Shown here: in pieces, positions 8,051 through 16,283 of the stretch | Layout of the letters: every line of letters starts with the position of its first letter | Position numbering within the stretch: position 1 is the stretch's first letter | Assembly (NCBI GenBank): GCA_016213135.1 | Contig: JACRBQ010000099.1 | Coordinates: 1 to 32,940, forward strand | Length of the DNA stretch: 32,940 nucleotides | Source: Chloroflexota bacterium | GTDB taxonomy: Bacteria > Chloroflexota > Anaerolineae > Anaerolineales > VGOW01 | Direction of reading: 5' to 3' | The notes under the pieces: model-generated | What the model was told of the DNA's origin: nothing | The model's input: the letters and a program-made list of their open reading frames with translations, nothing else | Database searches by the model: none | Position numbers and translations under genes: made by a program

Positions 8051-9610
8051 TCACCCCCCGCGCAACTTGCCGCGCTGAATTTTGCCGGTGGCCGTCTTGG
8101 GCAACTCGCCCACAAACTCGATCCAGCGCGGCCGCTTGTAGCCGGCCATCTTCTGCTTGCAGTATTCGATCAACTCTCCGGCCAATTGCTCCGAGGATTG
8201 GTAACCTTTCTTCAAGACGACGAAGGCTTTCGGCTTGATCAAGTCCGCCGAGTCGGGGTGCCCGACGACCGCCGCTTCCAACACCGCCGTGTGATCCATT
8301 AGCATGCTTTCGACTTCCAACGGCGATACCCAAATGCCGCCCACCTTGAGCATGTCGTCCGCGCGTCCGGCGTGGTGATAGTAGCCGTCTGCATCGACGT
8401 AGTATTTGTCGCCGGTAAAGAGCCATTCGCCGCGGAAGGTCCGGCGGCTTTTCTCGGATTGATGCAGATAGCATAGTGACGCCGTTTCGCCCTTCACAAG
8501 CAGGTTGCCGATCTCCCCGGGCGGAACCGGGCTGCCGTCGTCGTCCGCAATCATGATTTCAAAGCCCGCCACCGGCTTGCCGGTGCTGCCGGGCCGGATG
8601 TCGCCGGGGCGGTTCGTCAGGAAGAGGGCGAAGTTCTCGACCGTCCCAATTCCCTCGACTATTTCCAAGCCCGTCTGTTTCTTCCAGGCGTGCCAGACGG
8701 CCGGCGGCAGGGCTTCGCCTGCGGATATACATAGACGGAGTGAGGACAAATCGTATTTCTCGGTGAAATCCTCGACGGCCAACATGGTGGCGTAATTGGT
8801 CGGCACCCCGTGCAAAACGGTCGGCTTGAAACGGTCGATCACTTCCAGCACGTTCGTCGCGACGCGCGCCGGCGCCGGGGAGAGCACGATGCTGGCGCCG
8901 AGATACCAGGGGTAGATCAGGTTCCCGCCCGAGCCGTACGTGAAGAATAATTTTGCGATGGCGAAGGTGCGATCGTCCTCGCGCAGGCCCACCGCGTCTG
9001 CGCCGTACAGTTGCGCACTGAGCGGCAGGTCTTTGTGGGCGTGAAGGATTCCTTTCGGTTCGCCGGTGGTACCGCTGGAATAGTTTAGGGTGCCGAGGTC
9101 GTCGCGGTGAGTCGGCGCGGTTTCGATCTCGGCCGCCTCGCCGCCGATCCAGTCTCGGAACGACAGGTCGCCTTCGCGCGCCGGGCAGCCGATCACGATC
9201 ACGCGTTCCGGAAATGGCTGACCATCCCGGATTTCCTCGATCATCGGCAAGAGCGATTCATGAACGATCAGAGTCCGCGCGCGGCAGTCGCGCAGGATAT
9301 AGGCATACTCATTCGGCGTGAGCAGGGTATTGATACCCACTGCCACCGCCCCGATCTTCAACGCGCCGAAAAAGGACGTGACCCACTCGGCGCAGTCGAG
9401 CGACAGAATGGCGACGAAGTCGCCCAGTCGGAGGCCGAGTTTCCTGAGCGCGTTGCCGACCTGGTTGGCCTCGTTCGAGACCTGACGGAAGGTCATCGCC
9501 CGATCCGGGCTGTACAGCGCAATCTTATCCGCGCGCTCGGCCAGGTTGCGCTCGAGAATGTCTACGGCGTTGTAATAAAGGGGAACGTCGGATGTTCTTC
9601 TCATCATCAT
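8051..9610 (-). CDS. Benzoate-CoA ligase family acyl-CoA synthetase
   Basis: This 519-residue ANL-superfamily enzyme activates a carboxylic acid with ATP and CoA. Motifs in order: LNYSSGTTGEPKGILHAH (P-loop A3), VEGIGTVENFALFLTNRPGD, the position where benzoate-CoA ligases read GIGSTE...FLSN, then WLFTGDKYY with YHHAGRADDMLKVGG (hinge and CoA region), and ELPKTATGKIQRGKLR with the catalytic Lys at the C-terminus. The resemblance is best to benzoate/hydroxybenzoate-CoA ligases. The start is one of three consecutive ATGs (9610, 9607, 9604); a longer frame from 9673 would overlap the upstream SDR gene. The ATP-grasp gene starts 10 bases downstream, so the two are surely co-transcribed. A salicylate- or hydroxybenzoate-type substrate would suit the neighbours (inference). 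Confidence 0.87.
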   Translation of the reverse strand: MMMRRTSDVPLYYNAVDILERNLAERADKIALYSPDRAMTFRQVSNEANQVGNALRKLGLRLGDFVAILSLDCAEWVTSFFGALKIGAVAVGINTLLTPNEYAYILRDCRARTLIVHESLLPMIEEIRDGQPFPERVIVIGCPAREGDLSFRDWIGGEAAEIETAPTHRDDLGTLNYSSGTTGEPKGILHAHKDLPLSAQLYGADAVGLREDDRTFAIAKLFFTYGSGGNLIYPWYLGASIVLSPAPARVATNVLEVIDRFKPTVLHGVPTNYATMLAVEDFTEKYDLSSLRLCISAGEALPPAVWHAWKKQTGLEIVEGIGTVENFALFLTNRPGDIRPGSTGKPVAGFEIMIADDDGSPVPPGEIGNLLVKGETASLCYLHQSEKSRRTFRGEWLFTGDKYYVDADGYYHHAGRADDMLKVGGIWVSPLEVESMLMDHTAVLEAAVVGHPDSADLIKPKAFVVLKKGYQSSEQLAGELIEYCKQKMAGYKRPRWIEFVGELPKTATGKIQRGKLRGG

Positions 9611-9644
9611 TCCCGGGTTGAGGTGACTGTCACCTGCGCAAGTT

Positions 9645-10427
9645 CTAAAACGTAACCGCTCCACCGTCCACATTGATCGCCTGACCGGTGATGCTGCGCG
9701 CCGCTTCCCCGGCCAGCATTACCGCCACCGCGGCGACTTCTTCGGGCGCGATCAGGCGGCCCTGCGGATTGCCGGAGGCAATGGCTTTGCGAATCTCGGC
9801 TTCGGGTTTGCCCGTGCGCGCCGCCATGTTGGCGACGTTGGCGTCGGTCATGGGCGTGTCCACGTAGCCGGGGCAGATGCAGTTGACGGTGATGTTGTAG
9901 GAATTGAGTTCGACGGCCAGTGCGCGCATCAGCCCGAGGACGCCGTGCTTGGAGGCGGTGTAGGCGGCCACGTAGCGCGCGCCGACTTTGCTGGAGATAG
10001 ATGCAATAGTGATAATTCGCCCGCCCTTGCGCTCGATCATGCCCGGCACCACGGCTTTGCAGACCCGATACACGCCGGTGAGGTTGATCTCCAACATGCG
10101 CGCCCAGAGTTCGTCGGGATGGCCGACGAACTTGTGGCTTTCGGACGCGCCGGCGTTGTTCACCAGGATATCAATCGGCCCGAGGGCTTCGGCGATTGCG
10201 GCGGGCAACCGGCTAACCTGCTCGCCGTCCGTTACGTCGCAGGCGGCGGCGAAAGAGCGCCGGCCCAGCGCCCGCACTTCTTCCGCCACCGGCTCCAACT
10301 CGGCCATCTTGCGGGCGCAGATGGCCACGTCGGCGCCGGCCCCGGCCAGCGCCAGCGCCACGGCGCGGCCAATACCCTTGCTGCCGCCGGTCACCAAAGC
10401 GACCCGGCCTGTCAAAGAGTTAGTCAT
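9645..10427 (-). CDS. Short-chain dehydrogenase/reductase (SDR), classical type
   Basis: This 260-residue classical SDR has the cofactor motif TGGSKGIG (13-20), NNAG (90-93) and the catalytic residues Ser143, Tyr156 and Lys160 (YTASK). ARK after the second beta strand points to NADP(H) preference. The C-terminus NVDGGAVTF is typical of 3-oxoacyl-ACP reductase/hydroxyacyl dehydrogenase-like members. The start overlaps the stop of the OYE-like gene by four bases (ATGA at 10427-10424), which implies translational coupling. In this cluster it most likely oxidises or reduces a hydroxy/oxo group on a ring or on its CoA ester, as in cyclohexanecarboxyl-CoA-type pathways. The substrate is not determinable. 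Confidence 0.88.
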   Translation of the reverse strand: MTNSLTGRVALVTGGSKGIGRAVALALAGAGADVAICARKMAELEPVAEEVRALGRRSFAAACDVTDGEQVSRLPAAIAEALGPIDILVNNAGASESHKFVGHPDELWARMLEINLTGVYRVCKAVVPGMIERKGGRIITIASISSKVGARYVAAYTASKHGVLGLMRALAVELNSYNITVNCICPGYVDTPMTDANVANMAARTGKPEAEIRKAIASGNPQGRLIAPEEVAAVAVMLAGEAARSITGQAINVDGGAVTF

Positions 10428-11929
10428 TGCAGTGTTACCACCTTCCCATCAAGCGCTAATCTCCCGTCCGGCGGCGCCTCAAAGCCGGGAGTGATGATGA
10501 TCTCGGCAGTGTTGGACTGCGGGCCACGATTGCCGGCCAGGTCGTACGGGCGCACGAAGTAGGCATAGCGGTTGCCCGCCAGGGCTTGTTCGTGCACGTG
10601 GGTGCACGTTTTCGAAGAGGTGAGATGCGCGAACGGTCCGCCGTTGATGGAGCAGAAAACCTCGTAGCCATACATCCCGCCCGAAGCCATGGCCCCTTCC
10701 CACGTCAGTCGCAATTGGCCGCTGTCGCGCAGCGCAATATTCAACCCGCCGTCCGTCGGCCAGCGCGGAGGCTCATGATCGCCGTCCGCTTCAGGCGCAT
10801 GGAGATGCCCTCGCGGCCACAGGTTGCCGCAACGCACGGGCTTGTAGTTTTCTTCCAGTTGCTTGCAGATGTTGGTGTAGAGACAACGGACGATGGTATC
10901 TTCGCGGCCGGCGCGTGTCTTCTTTGGCAGGTCTGGGTCGGCGAGCAACGCGCGAGCCATGCCGATCAGGTCGGCCTTGCCCGCCTGCAGGATATCCTCT
11001 CCCTGTTGGGCAGTGGTGATCCGGCCCGCCGTCACTACCGGGGTATGATAGCCGTGGGCATTGATGAAGGACTTGAGGCTCTCTGCCAGATAGACGTTTA
11101 CCCCGAGTTGGTAGGTTGCCGGGGGCATGGCGCGGTCGCCGGAATAGCCGGTATACGGGTCGAGCGGCGCGCCTTCTTTCTTGACCGCGTCCTCGAACTT
11201 GCCGCCGGCCGAGACGCTAATGTAATCCACACCCAGTTGCGCCATCCGCAGAGCGATGAACTTGGAGTCTGAGAGGCCATAGCCGTCTTTGATGCACTCC
11301 TCGCCGTCGAAGCGGACGCCCACGGGGTAATCTGCGCCCACCTGCCGGCGCACTTCGACGATGACTTCGCTCATCATTCGCAGGCGTGTTTCGAGACTCT
11401 TGCCCCCATACTCGTCCGAGCGTCGGTTGCGGGCCGACAGGAAGGAGGCCAGGGTGTAGGCGTGCGCCATGTGCAGCTCGACCACGTCGTAGCCGGCCGC
11501 GCGCGTCCGCGCCGCCGTCGCACCGTAACCCCGGATGATTGACTGAATGTCCTCGGTTGTCAGCATGTCCACGGTCTGCCGCCAGCCGCCGCGGGCGATT
11601 TTGAGAAAGTGGATAATCTGCAGGGAGACTTTCGAGGGGCTGATGTCATGCATCCGCTTCACCATCTCCCGATGCCCGGCGATGAACTCGTCGCTCCCCA
11701 GCCGCAACAACTGCCCGCTCTTCGAGTCGTTGACCGCGGTGGCCTCGACGACGATCAGCCCCGGCTCACCCTTGGCATAGCGGACGTAGCGGTCGCTGGT
11801 GTCCTGATTGACAAACCCGTCCACGCCCGGCAACCGTGTCACCATTGCCGGTAACACGATGCGATTGGGCAAGGCCATGCCGTTGGTCTCGTAGGAGGAG
11901 AAGAGAAGAGGGTAGTGAGGGTGATCCAT
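10424..11929 (-). CDS. Old-yellow-enzyme-like NADH:flavin oxidoreductase with C-terminal FN3-like domain
   Basis: This is a 501-residue protein. Residues 1 to about 350 are an FMN TIM barrel of the OYE/2,4-dienoyl-CoA-reductase class (PNRIVLPAM near the start, ELHMAHAYTLASFLSARNRRSDEYGG with the usual catalytic region, VVTAGRIT, ADLIGMARALLADPDLP). A Cys cluster follows (RCLYTNIC...VRCGNLW), in the position of the Fe-S motif of dienoyl-CoA reductases but with different spacing. The usual FAD/NAD module is absent. Instead, residues about 395-501 look like a fibronectin type III domain (LRLTWEGAM..., GYEVF, YAYFVRPYDLAGNRG). The enzyme probably reduces a conjugated enone/enoyl-type substrate. 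Start ATG 11929 has only a weak ribosome site. The domain fusion is the odd feature. Confidence 0.82.
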   Translation of the reverse strand: MDHPHYPLLFSSYETNGMALPNRIVLPAMVTRLPGVDGFVNQDTSDRYVRYAKGEPGLIVVEATAVNDSKSGQLLRLGSDEFIAGHREMVKRMHDISPSKVSLQIIHFLKIARGGWRQTVDMLTTEDIQSIIRGYGATAARTRAAGYDVVELHMAHAYTLASFLSARNRRSDEYGGKSLETRLRMMSEVIVEVRRQVGADYPVGVRFDGEECIKDGYGLSDSKFIALRMAQLGVDYISVSAGGKFEDAVKKEGAPLDPYTGYSGDRAMPPATYQLGVNVYLAESLKSFINAHGYHTPVVTAGRITTAQQGEDILQAGKADLIGMARALLADPDLPKKTRAGREDTIVRCLYTNICKQLEENYKPVRCGNLWPRGHLHAPEADGDHEPPRWPTDGGLNIALRDSGQLRLTWEGAMASGGMYGYEVFCSINGGPFAHLTSSKTCTHVHEQALAGNRYAYFVRPYDLAGNRGPQSNTAEIIITPGFEAPPDGRLALDGKVVTLQ

Positions 11930-11973
11930 GACGACGCTATCTTTCGCGGGGCACTTCGAACGGCTTAAGGCCC

Positions 11974-12042
11974 TATCCGCAAATGTAGCCTAGCCCCTTG
12001 TGGGCGGCGGGGACAAGCCCCGATGCTACGGGTTTGCGGATA
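11974..12042. repeat. REP-like palindromic intergenic element
   Basis: The arms TATCCGCAAATGTAGC (11974-11989) and GCTACGGGTTTGCGGATA (12025-12042) are inverted repeats that can pair over nearly their full length. Inside are GC-rich blocks with CTTGT and ACAAG as a nested pair. The element begins 5 bases past the stop of the LLM gene and precedes the OYE gene, so as RNA it would form a long hairpin between two cluster genes. It could attenuate or protect the transcript. It encodes nothing. Confidence 0.65.
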
Positions 12043-12046
12043 AGCT

Positions 12047-12979
12047 CTAATCCTGCAGCGCGGGCAGGACCTCTTTGGCAAACCGTTCTATTTTCTGCTT
12101 CCGCTCCGGCCAGCGGCCAACCATGAATTGAAGCGCGATGTGATTCACGCCGATTTCCCGGTAGCGTTTCAATGCGGCGATCAGTTGTTCAGGCGTGCCT
12201 TTCAACGTATCTTCCTCTTGAGGCACCGGCTCGGTGGTGATGTCAATGGGACGGCAACAGCAGAAGCTAATCTTTGACAGATCGCGTCCCGCTTCGGTCG
12301 CCATGCGCTGAACGTTGGCAAAACGGGAAGCCAAATCGTCGGGCGTGACTTTCACAAAATAGGAGAACCAGGCATCGCCGTATTTGGCCGCGCGCCGTTG
12401 GGCGGCTTCGCTTTCGCCGCCGACCCAGATCGGGAAGCGCGGCTGCTGCACCGGCCTGGGGCTGACCGACACTTCGGGGAACTGATAATGCTTCCCCTGA
12501 AACTTGGGACGCTCTTCCTTCCAGAGCAGGTCGAAGATTTGTAGTTGCTCTTCGCCCATGGACGCCCGATACTTGAACGGCACGCCCAGCGCCTCAAACT
12601 CCTCGACCATCCAGCCGATCCCTACTCCCATGATCAGCCGCCCCTTTGACAGGGTATCAATGGACGTGGCCACCCGGGCCGTGTAAAGCGGCTGGCGATA
12701 CGGCATGACGACCACGCTCACCCCGAGCGAAATCTTTTCGGTAACGCCGGCCAGGTAGGTTAGGACGGTGAGCGGCTCCAGAAAAGGGCTGTCCGGCGGG
12801 ACAAACCATTGTTGGCTGTCTTTATACGGGTAGGGGGTTTTCATTTCCCAGGGATTGACGAGGCGTTCTGCCGCCCAGACGGAATCAAAGCCCAGGGTTT
12901 CAGCCTGCTGCGCCGCTTCGGTCAACACTTCCGGGACGGCGGCCCGGCCTGATACGGGAAGAAAGACTCCAAATTTCAT
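12047..12979 (-). CDS. LLM-class (luciferase-like, probably F420- or FMN-dependent) oxidoreductase
   Basis: This is a 310-residue protein from ATG 12979, the family start MKFGVFLPV, with AAAGGTGG about 10 bases upstream. A longer frame to 13021 has no support. The bacterial-luciferase TIM-barrel landmarks are present: EAAQQAETLGFDSVWAAER, KISLGVSVVVMPYRQPLYTAR, TLSKGRLIMGVGIGW, FPIWVGGESEAAQRRAAKYGDAWF. The 'TLSKGR...GVGxGW' pattern is common in F420-dependent members (TIGR03619-like). Such enzymes reduce or oxidise ketones, imines or ring systems, or mono-oxygenate with FMNH2. It is the first enzyme gene after the regulator and probably acts in the same pathway. The cofactor cannot be assigned with certainty. 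Confidence 0.85.
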   Translation of the reverse strand: MKFGVFLPVSGRAAVPEVLTEAAQQAETLGFDSVWAAERLVNPWEMKTPYPYKDSQQWFVPPDSPFLEPLTVLTYLAGVTEKISLGVSVVVMPYRQPLYTARVATSIDTLSKGRLIMGVGIGWMVEEFEALGVPFKYRASMGEEQLQIFDLLWKEERPKFQGKHYQFPEVSVSPRPVQQPRFPIWVGGESEAAQRRAAKYGDAWFSYFVKVTPDDLASRFANVQRMATEAGRDLSKISFCCCRPIDITTEPVPQEEDTLKGTPEQLIAALKRYREIGVNHIALQFMVGRWPERKQKIERFAKEVLPALQD

Positions 12980-13053
12980 CGTTGTTGCACCACCTTTCTG
13001 GAAGATGACAAGTGCAACCAACTTACCCCGATGACCTTTAGTCTCTCTTTAGG

Positions 13054-14598
13054 TTAGAGTGTGTCGATCAAGGATTGGTAGAGCGCCTGCGTGGCAGGCG
13101 CGGGCGCGCGGCTGTCGTAGCGCTCCAACGCTTGAGTGCACAGGCGATACTGCCGCTCCAGGGCATCGCGCCTGCGCGCCAGGTGGAAAATGCGCATCAT
13201 CTCTTGATGGGCGCGTTCGGAGCAGGGGTCAATACTCAAAACTTTTTCACAATAGGCCAGCGCACGGGGAACATCGTCGTTACGGCGATAGATGCCCGCC
13301 ATGTAAGTCAGCATCTTCAAATACATCTCGCGCAGCCAGTAGCGGCGGCTCCAGCACCAGTCGTTGTCCATGTTCTCGGCATAGTGCGGTGGGATGTCGG
13401 CCAGCAGCAAGCCCCGATACAGACTTTCCGCCGCCAGGTGGCAGGTGAGCGACTCTGCGTCGTCGCCCTCGCGCAACAGCCTTTCCGCTTTGTAGCAGAG
13501 CTGTTCGAATACCGGAATATCAATCCAGACGCCGGCCGGGAGGGCCAGAAAATAATGCTGGTCGTCGTTGAGGACAAACGGCGAGTCGCGGCTGGATTGC
13601 AGTTCCGGGCTGAGCGCCATCCGCAGACAGTGGACGGTGTGATAAAGCCGGTTCAGGCTTTGCCCGGTCGAGTTGGCTTCCGGCCAGAGCAGATCGGCCA
13701 GTTCTTCGGCGGTTGCGCCCTTCCGTCCGCATTGCAGCAAATAGGCGAACAGCGTTTTGGTCTTGAGAGTCGCGCCGTTGGCTGCGTTCCAGCGCACCGG
13801 ACTGCCGTCCTGGCGGTAAACCTGCAATTCCCCCAGGCAGTGAATCTTCCAACGCTGCTGGCCCACGCCGGTCGCCACCAACGGCGCGGGCGGCTCGAGG
13901 TTGTAAATTGGCGGTTTCAACACGGCGTTCGCCGGGTGGGGCAATGACGCCGTGTAGCCCGGTTCGGGCACATCACTGCTCGGATACCAACTGTCCGCCA
14001 GCGCCGGGCTGATGGCCTTCATCCAATACTGCAACTGCGCCTGCGAGTCGCCGCCCAACAGCGCCGCCGGAGGAAGGAAATGCGGATTGCCGTGCAGTCC
14101 GTCTGCGGCATAGACGCCCGGATGTGTGCGCAGCGCGTCGAGGATCATCGCCTCGGTGATCACGCGCCGATTGTACAAGCATGACGTGCGGAGGGGCATG
14201 CCGCTGAGTAGTTCGTGCAGCCGCGCTTCGTATTCGGTGAGGTAGGCCACACCGAACGGCGTCCGCAGTGACCAGGTCATCTCGACGAGCAAGAACAGTC
14301 CGGAGAATCCCTCGTCCAGGGCGTTTTGCGCCCTGGCTCGCAACTGGCTGATGATGGCGTTCACTGAAACGGGCGTGTCGAGGAAGAGCAATGAGCGGGC
14401 GCTCACCACCTCGCCGGCCGGAACGGGGGATTGAAGGCGGGCAGTGAGGGCCGATTGGACATTGGGGCCGTCATGGTCGTCGGCGACGTACAGCCACTTG
14501 AAGCCCGAACGCGCGTTATCGTGGATGAGCGGAATACACAGGGCCCACAAATCCTCTGCGCGCTCGTAGAAGATGCAGTGGTGTCTATTAAGCGGCAT
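13054..14598 (-). CDS. Transcriptional regulator: MEDS sensory domain + winged helix + BTAD (SARP-type)
   Basis: This is a 514-residue protein. Residues 1 to about 190 match the MEDS (DcmR-type) sensory domain: HHCIFYERAEDLWALCIPLI, WLYVADDH, ARSLLFLD, GFSGLFLLVEMTW, a CLYN segment and AMILDALRTHPGVYAADG. Residues about 250-345 are an OmpR/SARP-like winged helix (IHCLGELQVYRQDGSPV, LFAYLLQCG, AEELADLLWPEA). Residues about 350-510 are a BTAD TPR-like bundle (AESLYRGLLLADIPP, KVLSIDPCSERAHQEMMRIFHLARRRDALERQYRLC). MEDS domains are linked to sensing of small hydrocarbon or C1 derivatives. This protein is the likely activator of the catabolic cluster downstream, whose first enzyme gene starts 74 bases after its stop. 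It starts only nine bases after a TATAAT box, so its message may be almost leaderless. Confidence 0.82.
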   Translation of the reverse strand: MPLNRHHCIFYERAEDLWALCIPLIHDNARSGFKWLYVADDHDGPNVQSALTARLQSPVPAGEVVSARSLLFLDTPVSVNAIISQLRARAQNALDEGFSGLFLLVEMTWSLRTPFGVAYLTEYEARLHELLSGMPLRTSCLYNRRVITEAMILDALRTHPGVYAADGLHGNPHFLPPAALLGGDSQAQLQYWMKAISPALADSWYPSSDVPEPGYTASLPHPANAVLKPPIYNLEPPAPLVATGVGQQRWKIHCLGELQVYRQDGSPVRWNAANGATLKTKTLFAYLLQCGRKGATAEELADLLWPEANSTGQSLNRLYHTVHCLRMALSPELQSSRDSPFVLNDDQHYFLALPAGVWIDIPVFEQLCYKAERLLREGDDAESLTCHLAAESLYRGLLLADIPPHYAENMDNDWCWSRRYWLREMYLKMLTYMAGIYRRNDDVPRALAYCEKVLSIDPCSERAHQEMMRIFHLARRRDALERQYRLCTQALERYDSRAPAPATQALYQSLIDTL

Positions 14599-14606
14599 CG
14601 CCGATG

Positions 14607-14636
14607 ATTATAACCGGACTTGATCTGTTACTACAA
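14607..14636 (-). promoter_or_regulatory. Candidate hybrid promoter of the MEDS-BTAD regulator
   Basis: On the minus strand, TATAAT (14612-14607) lies 18 bases after TTGTAG (14636-14631). The -35-like hexamer is inside the terminal repeat of the IS701 element, while the -10 box is outside it. Transcription would start around 14600, giving a leader of only a few bases before the ATG at 14598. The -10 is perfect and the -35 matches only three of six, so this is a moderate candidate. Confidence 0.35.
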
Positions 14637-16241
14637 CGAGACTTCACATTACTACGAGACTTCATGTATTACTACGAGACTTTGCCTTTGCGCCGAGTTG
14701 AAGGCCGTTTGTCCAATCGTGAACGTGTCCGCTTGCGATGAGACTGATAGGCGGCATGGTTGCGTTGTTGGTGATAGCCGATGATGGCGAGAATGTCTGG
14801 CACACCACCCGCTTCGTCTTCGATCGCTCGCGCGATCAACTGATGCGCTTGAGCCGTAGTTAAGGCAGAATTTTTTTTGAAACAATAGCCGCAGACGAAT
14901 CAAAAACAGATGAGCCAAGATCGAATGTGTCATGTGGTGATGCCAACCCTGCCAGGTGCGGGTCTCGTAATGATCCATGCCGACTTCGCCTCGCCCTTCT
15001 TCAATCGCCGTCTCCACGGGCCACCGCATTCCGCTGACACTCACCAACGCTGGCTCTGGACAATTCGCCGGAGCGTTGCTCAAATAGAATTTCACTTCCA
15101 TTTTCGGGCCCAGGCCGCGGCGGAAGACGGCCCAACTGCGAGGCCCGGGCAATTCACCCCGCACCGGAGTCACGCGCACGAAAGCAAACTCGGCGGTCAG
15201 TGGCCCCTTACTCCCTTCTTTAATAACTCGGCGTTGCCAAAGAGTCGGAGACAGATTCTGAATCAACTCCCGCAACTCTTGGGGCCGCGGGGCGGTGCGC
15301 TTAACTCGCGGATGCAAGCGCGGGCGGCCCAACACGCCGCGCCCCGGCGGTTCAACCGCCGGCGTCCGCAACCAGACCCGCGTATTGCTTGGCACTTCCG
15401 CCAAATACCATTTATCGAGGGCTTCGATTCCCTCGAGAAAAGCAGGGCTTTTGCCGTAGGCTTCATCGCAGGTCACCCAACGGAAAGGAACGACGGCTCG
15501 CTGTTGCAATTCAGCAATCATCTCCAGACCCAACTCCGGTTCGGTTCGGAAAGACAGCGTGTCAGGAATCTCGCAAGCCTGCCACCGTTCTCGATACTCT
15601 GGGCCGAACCAGTCTTCCGGCAGATACAAACGTTCATCCAAGAAAGCGTAACCGCGTCGACTGGCATAGACCAGAAAGACTCCTTCTTGGCAATTGGCCA
15701 CCTTGCCCAGATGTCCGCAGTATTGGTGAGCCACCCCGACCGAGTGCGAGCCTTGTTTGGGAAAACCGCTGCCATCCACAATCACCACGCCTTCAGGTTC
15801 ACCCAGCCAGTCTGTTACCAAGTGCTGGGCTTGTTCGAGAAGGGGTGGGGTGGCCCATTGCCCTTGTCCGATGTATTGCTGCACCGCGCGAATGGTATTG
15901 GGCTCCGGCCCAATCAGGCCCAACACCATCGGCTCAATTGTCTTGCGTTCCAGATTCGACAACTGCCCACACAGGTACAGCAACGACCAGGCACGCTGTT
16001 CCCGGCGTGGAAACAACGACTGAAAGCGGCGGTGATAAGCGCTCAATTCATCAACACTCGCGGCCGCCTCACGAGTTGTCAACATCAACGAAGGCTTACG
16101 CCCACTAGCGGGTGGCTTGCGCGACGTACGACGGTTTGAATGTTTGGTTCTCTGGCTCATGGCGATCTCCTTTTAGCTGAATGGCTCGCCCATGAGTGTA
16201 AACCTTAAAGTCTCGTAGTAATACGAAGTCTCGTTGTAGTA
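14629..16241 (-). mobile_element. IS701-family insertion sequence, about 1.6 kb, both ends present
   Basis: The left end reads TACTACAACGAGACTTC (14629 on). The right end (16241 backward, reverse strand) reads the same 17 bases, so the termini are inverted repeats. A shorter iterated motif, ATTACTACGAGACTT, follows each terminus: twice at the left (near 14648 and 14668) and once at the right, giving three and two tandem binding-like motifs. The flanking bases ATCTG (14623-14627) and ATCTG (16241-16245) look like the target duplication, with 1-2 bases of ambiguity. The element carries a single transposase gene and sits between the regulator gene and the uracil-DNA glycosylase operon. Confidence 0.8.
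14652..16160 (-). CDS. IS701-family transposase, frame change near the C-terminus
   Basis: The open frame gives 502 residues of a DDE transposase of the IS701 group: VVIVDGSGFPKQG holds the first Asp region, WVTCDEAYG the second, and MRWPVETAIEEGRGEVGMDHYETRTW the Glu region. AAGGAG stands 6 bases before the ATG at 16160. After QKK (about residue 430) the frame meets a run of eight A (T8 at 14871-14878 on the plus strand) and then reads an unrelated tail. Skipping one A restores a family-like tail (ALTTAQAHQLIARAIED..., ending KGKVS) that stops at 14672 inside a terminal repeat. So this is either a one-base frameshift that cripples the tail or slippage at A8 that yields the full protein. The catalytic part is intact. 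Confidence 0.82.
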   Translation of the reverse strand: MSQRTKHSNRRTSRKPPASGRKPSLMLTTREAAASVDELSAYHRRFQSLFPRREQRAWSLLYLCGQLSNLERKTIEPMVLGLIGPEPNTIRAVQQYIGQGQWATPPLLEQAQHLVTDWLGEPEGVVIVDGSGFPKQGSHSVGVAHQYCGHLGKVANCQEGVFLVYASRRGYAFLDERLYLPEDWFGPEYRERWQACEIPDTLSFRTEPELGLEMIAELQQRAVVPFRWVTCDEAYGKSPAFLEGIEALDKWYLAEVPSNTRVWLRTPAVEPPGRGVLGRPRLHPRVKRTAPRPQELRELIQNLSPTLWQRRVIKEGSKGPLTAEFAFVRVTPVRGELPGPRSWAVFRRGLGPKMEVKFYLSNAPANCPEPALVSVSGMRWPVETAIEEGRGEVGMDHYETRTWQGWHHHMTHSILAHLFLIRLRLLFQKKFCLNYGSSASVDRASDRRRSGWCARHSRHHRLSPTTQPCRLSVSSQADTFTIGQTAFNSAQRQSLVVIHEVS

Positions 16242-16283
16242 TCTGTTTTGTAGACAAGAACGAAGGGCGCGCAAGATTGTTTG

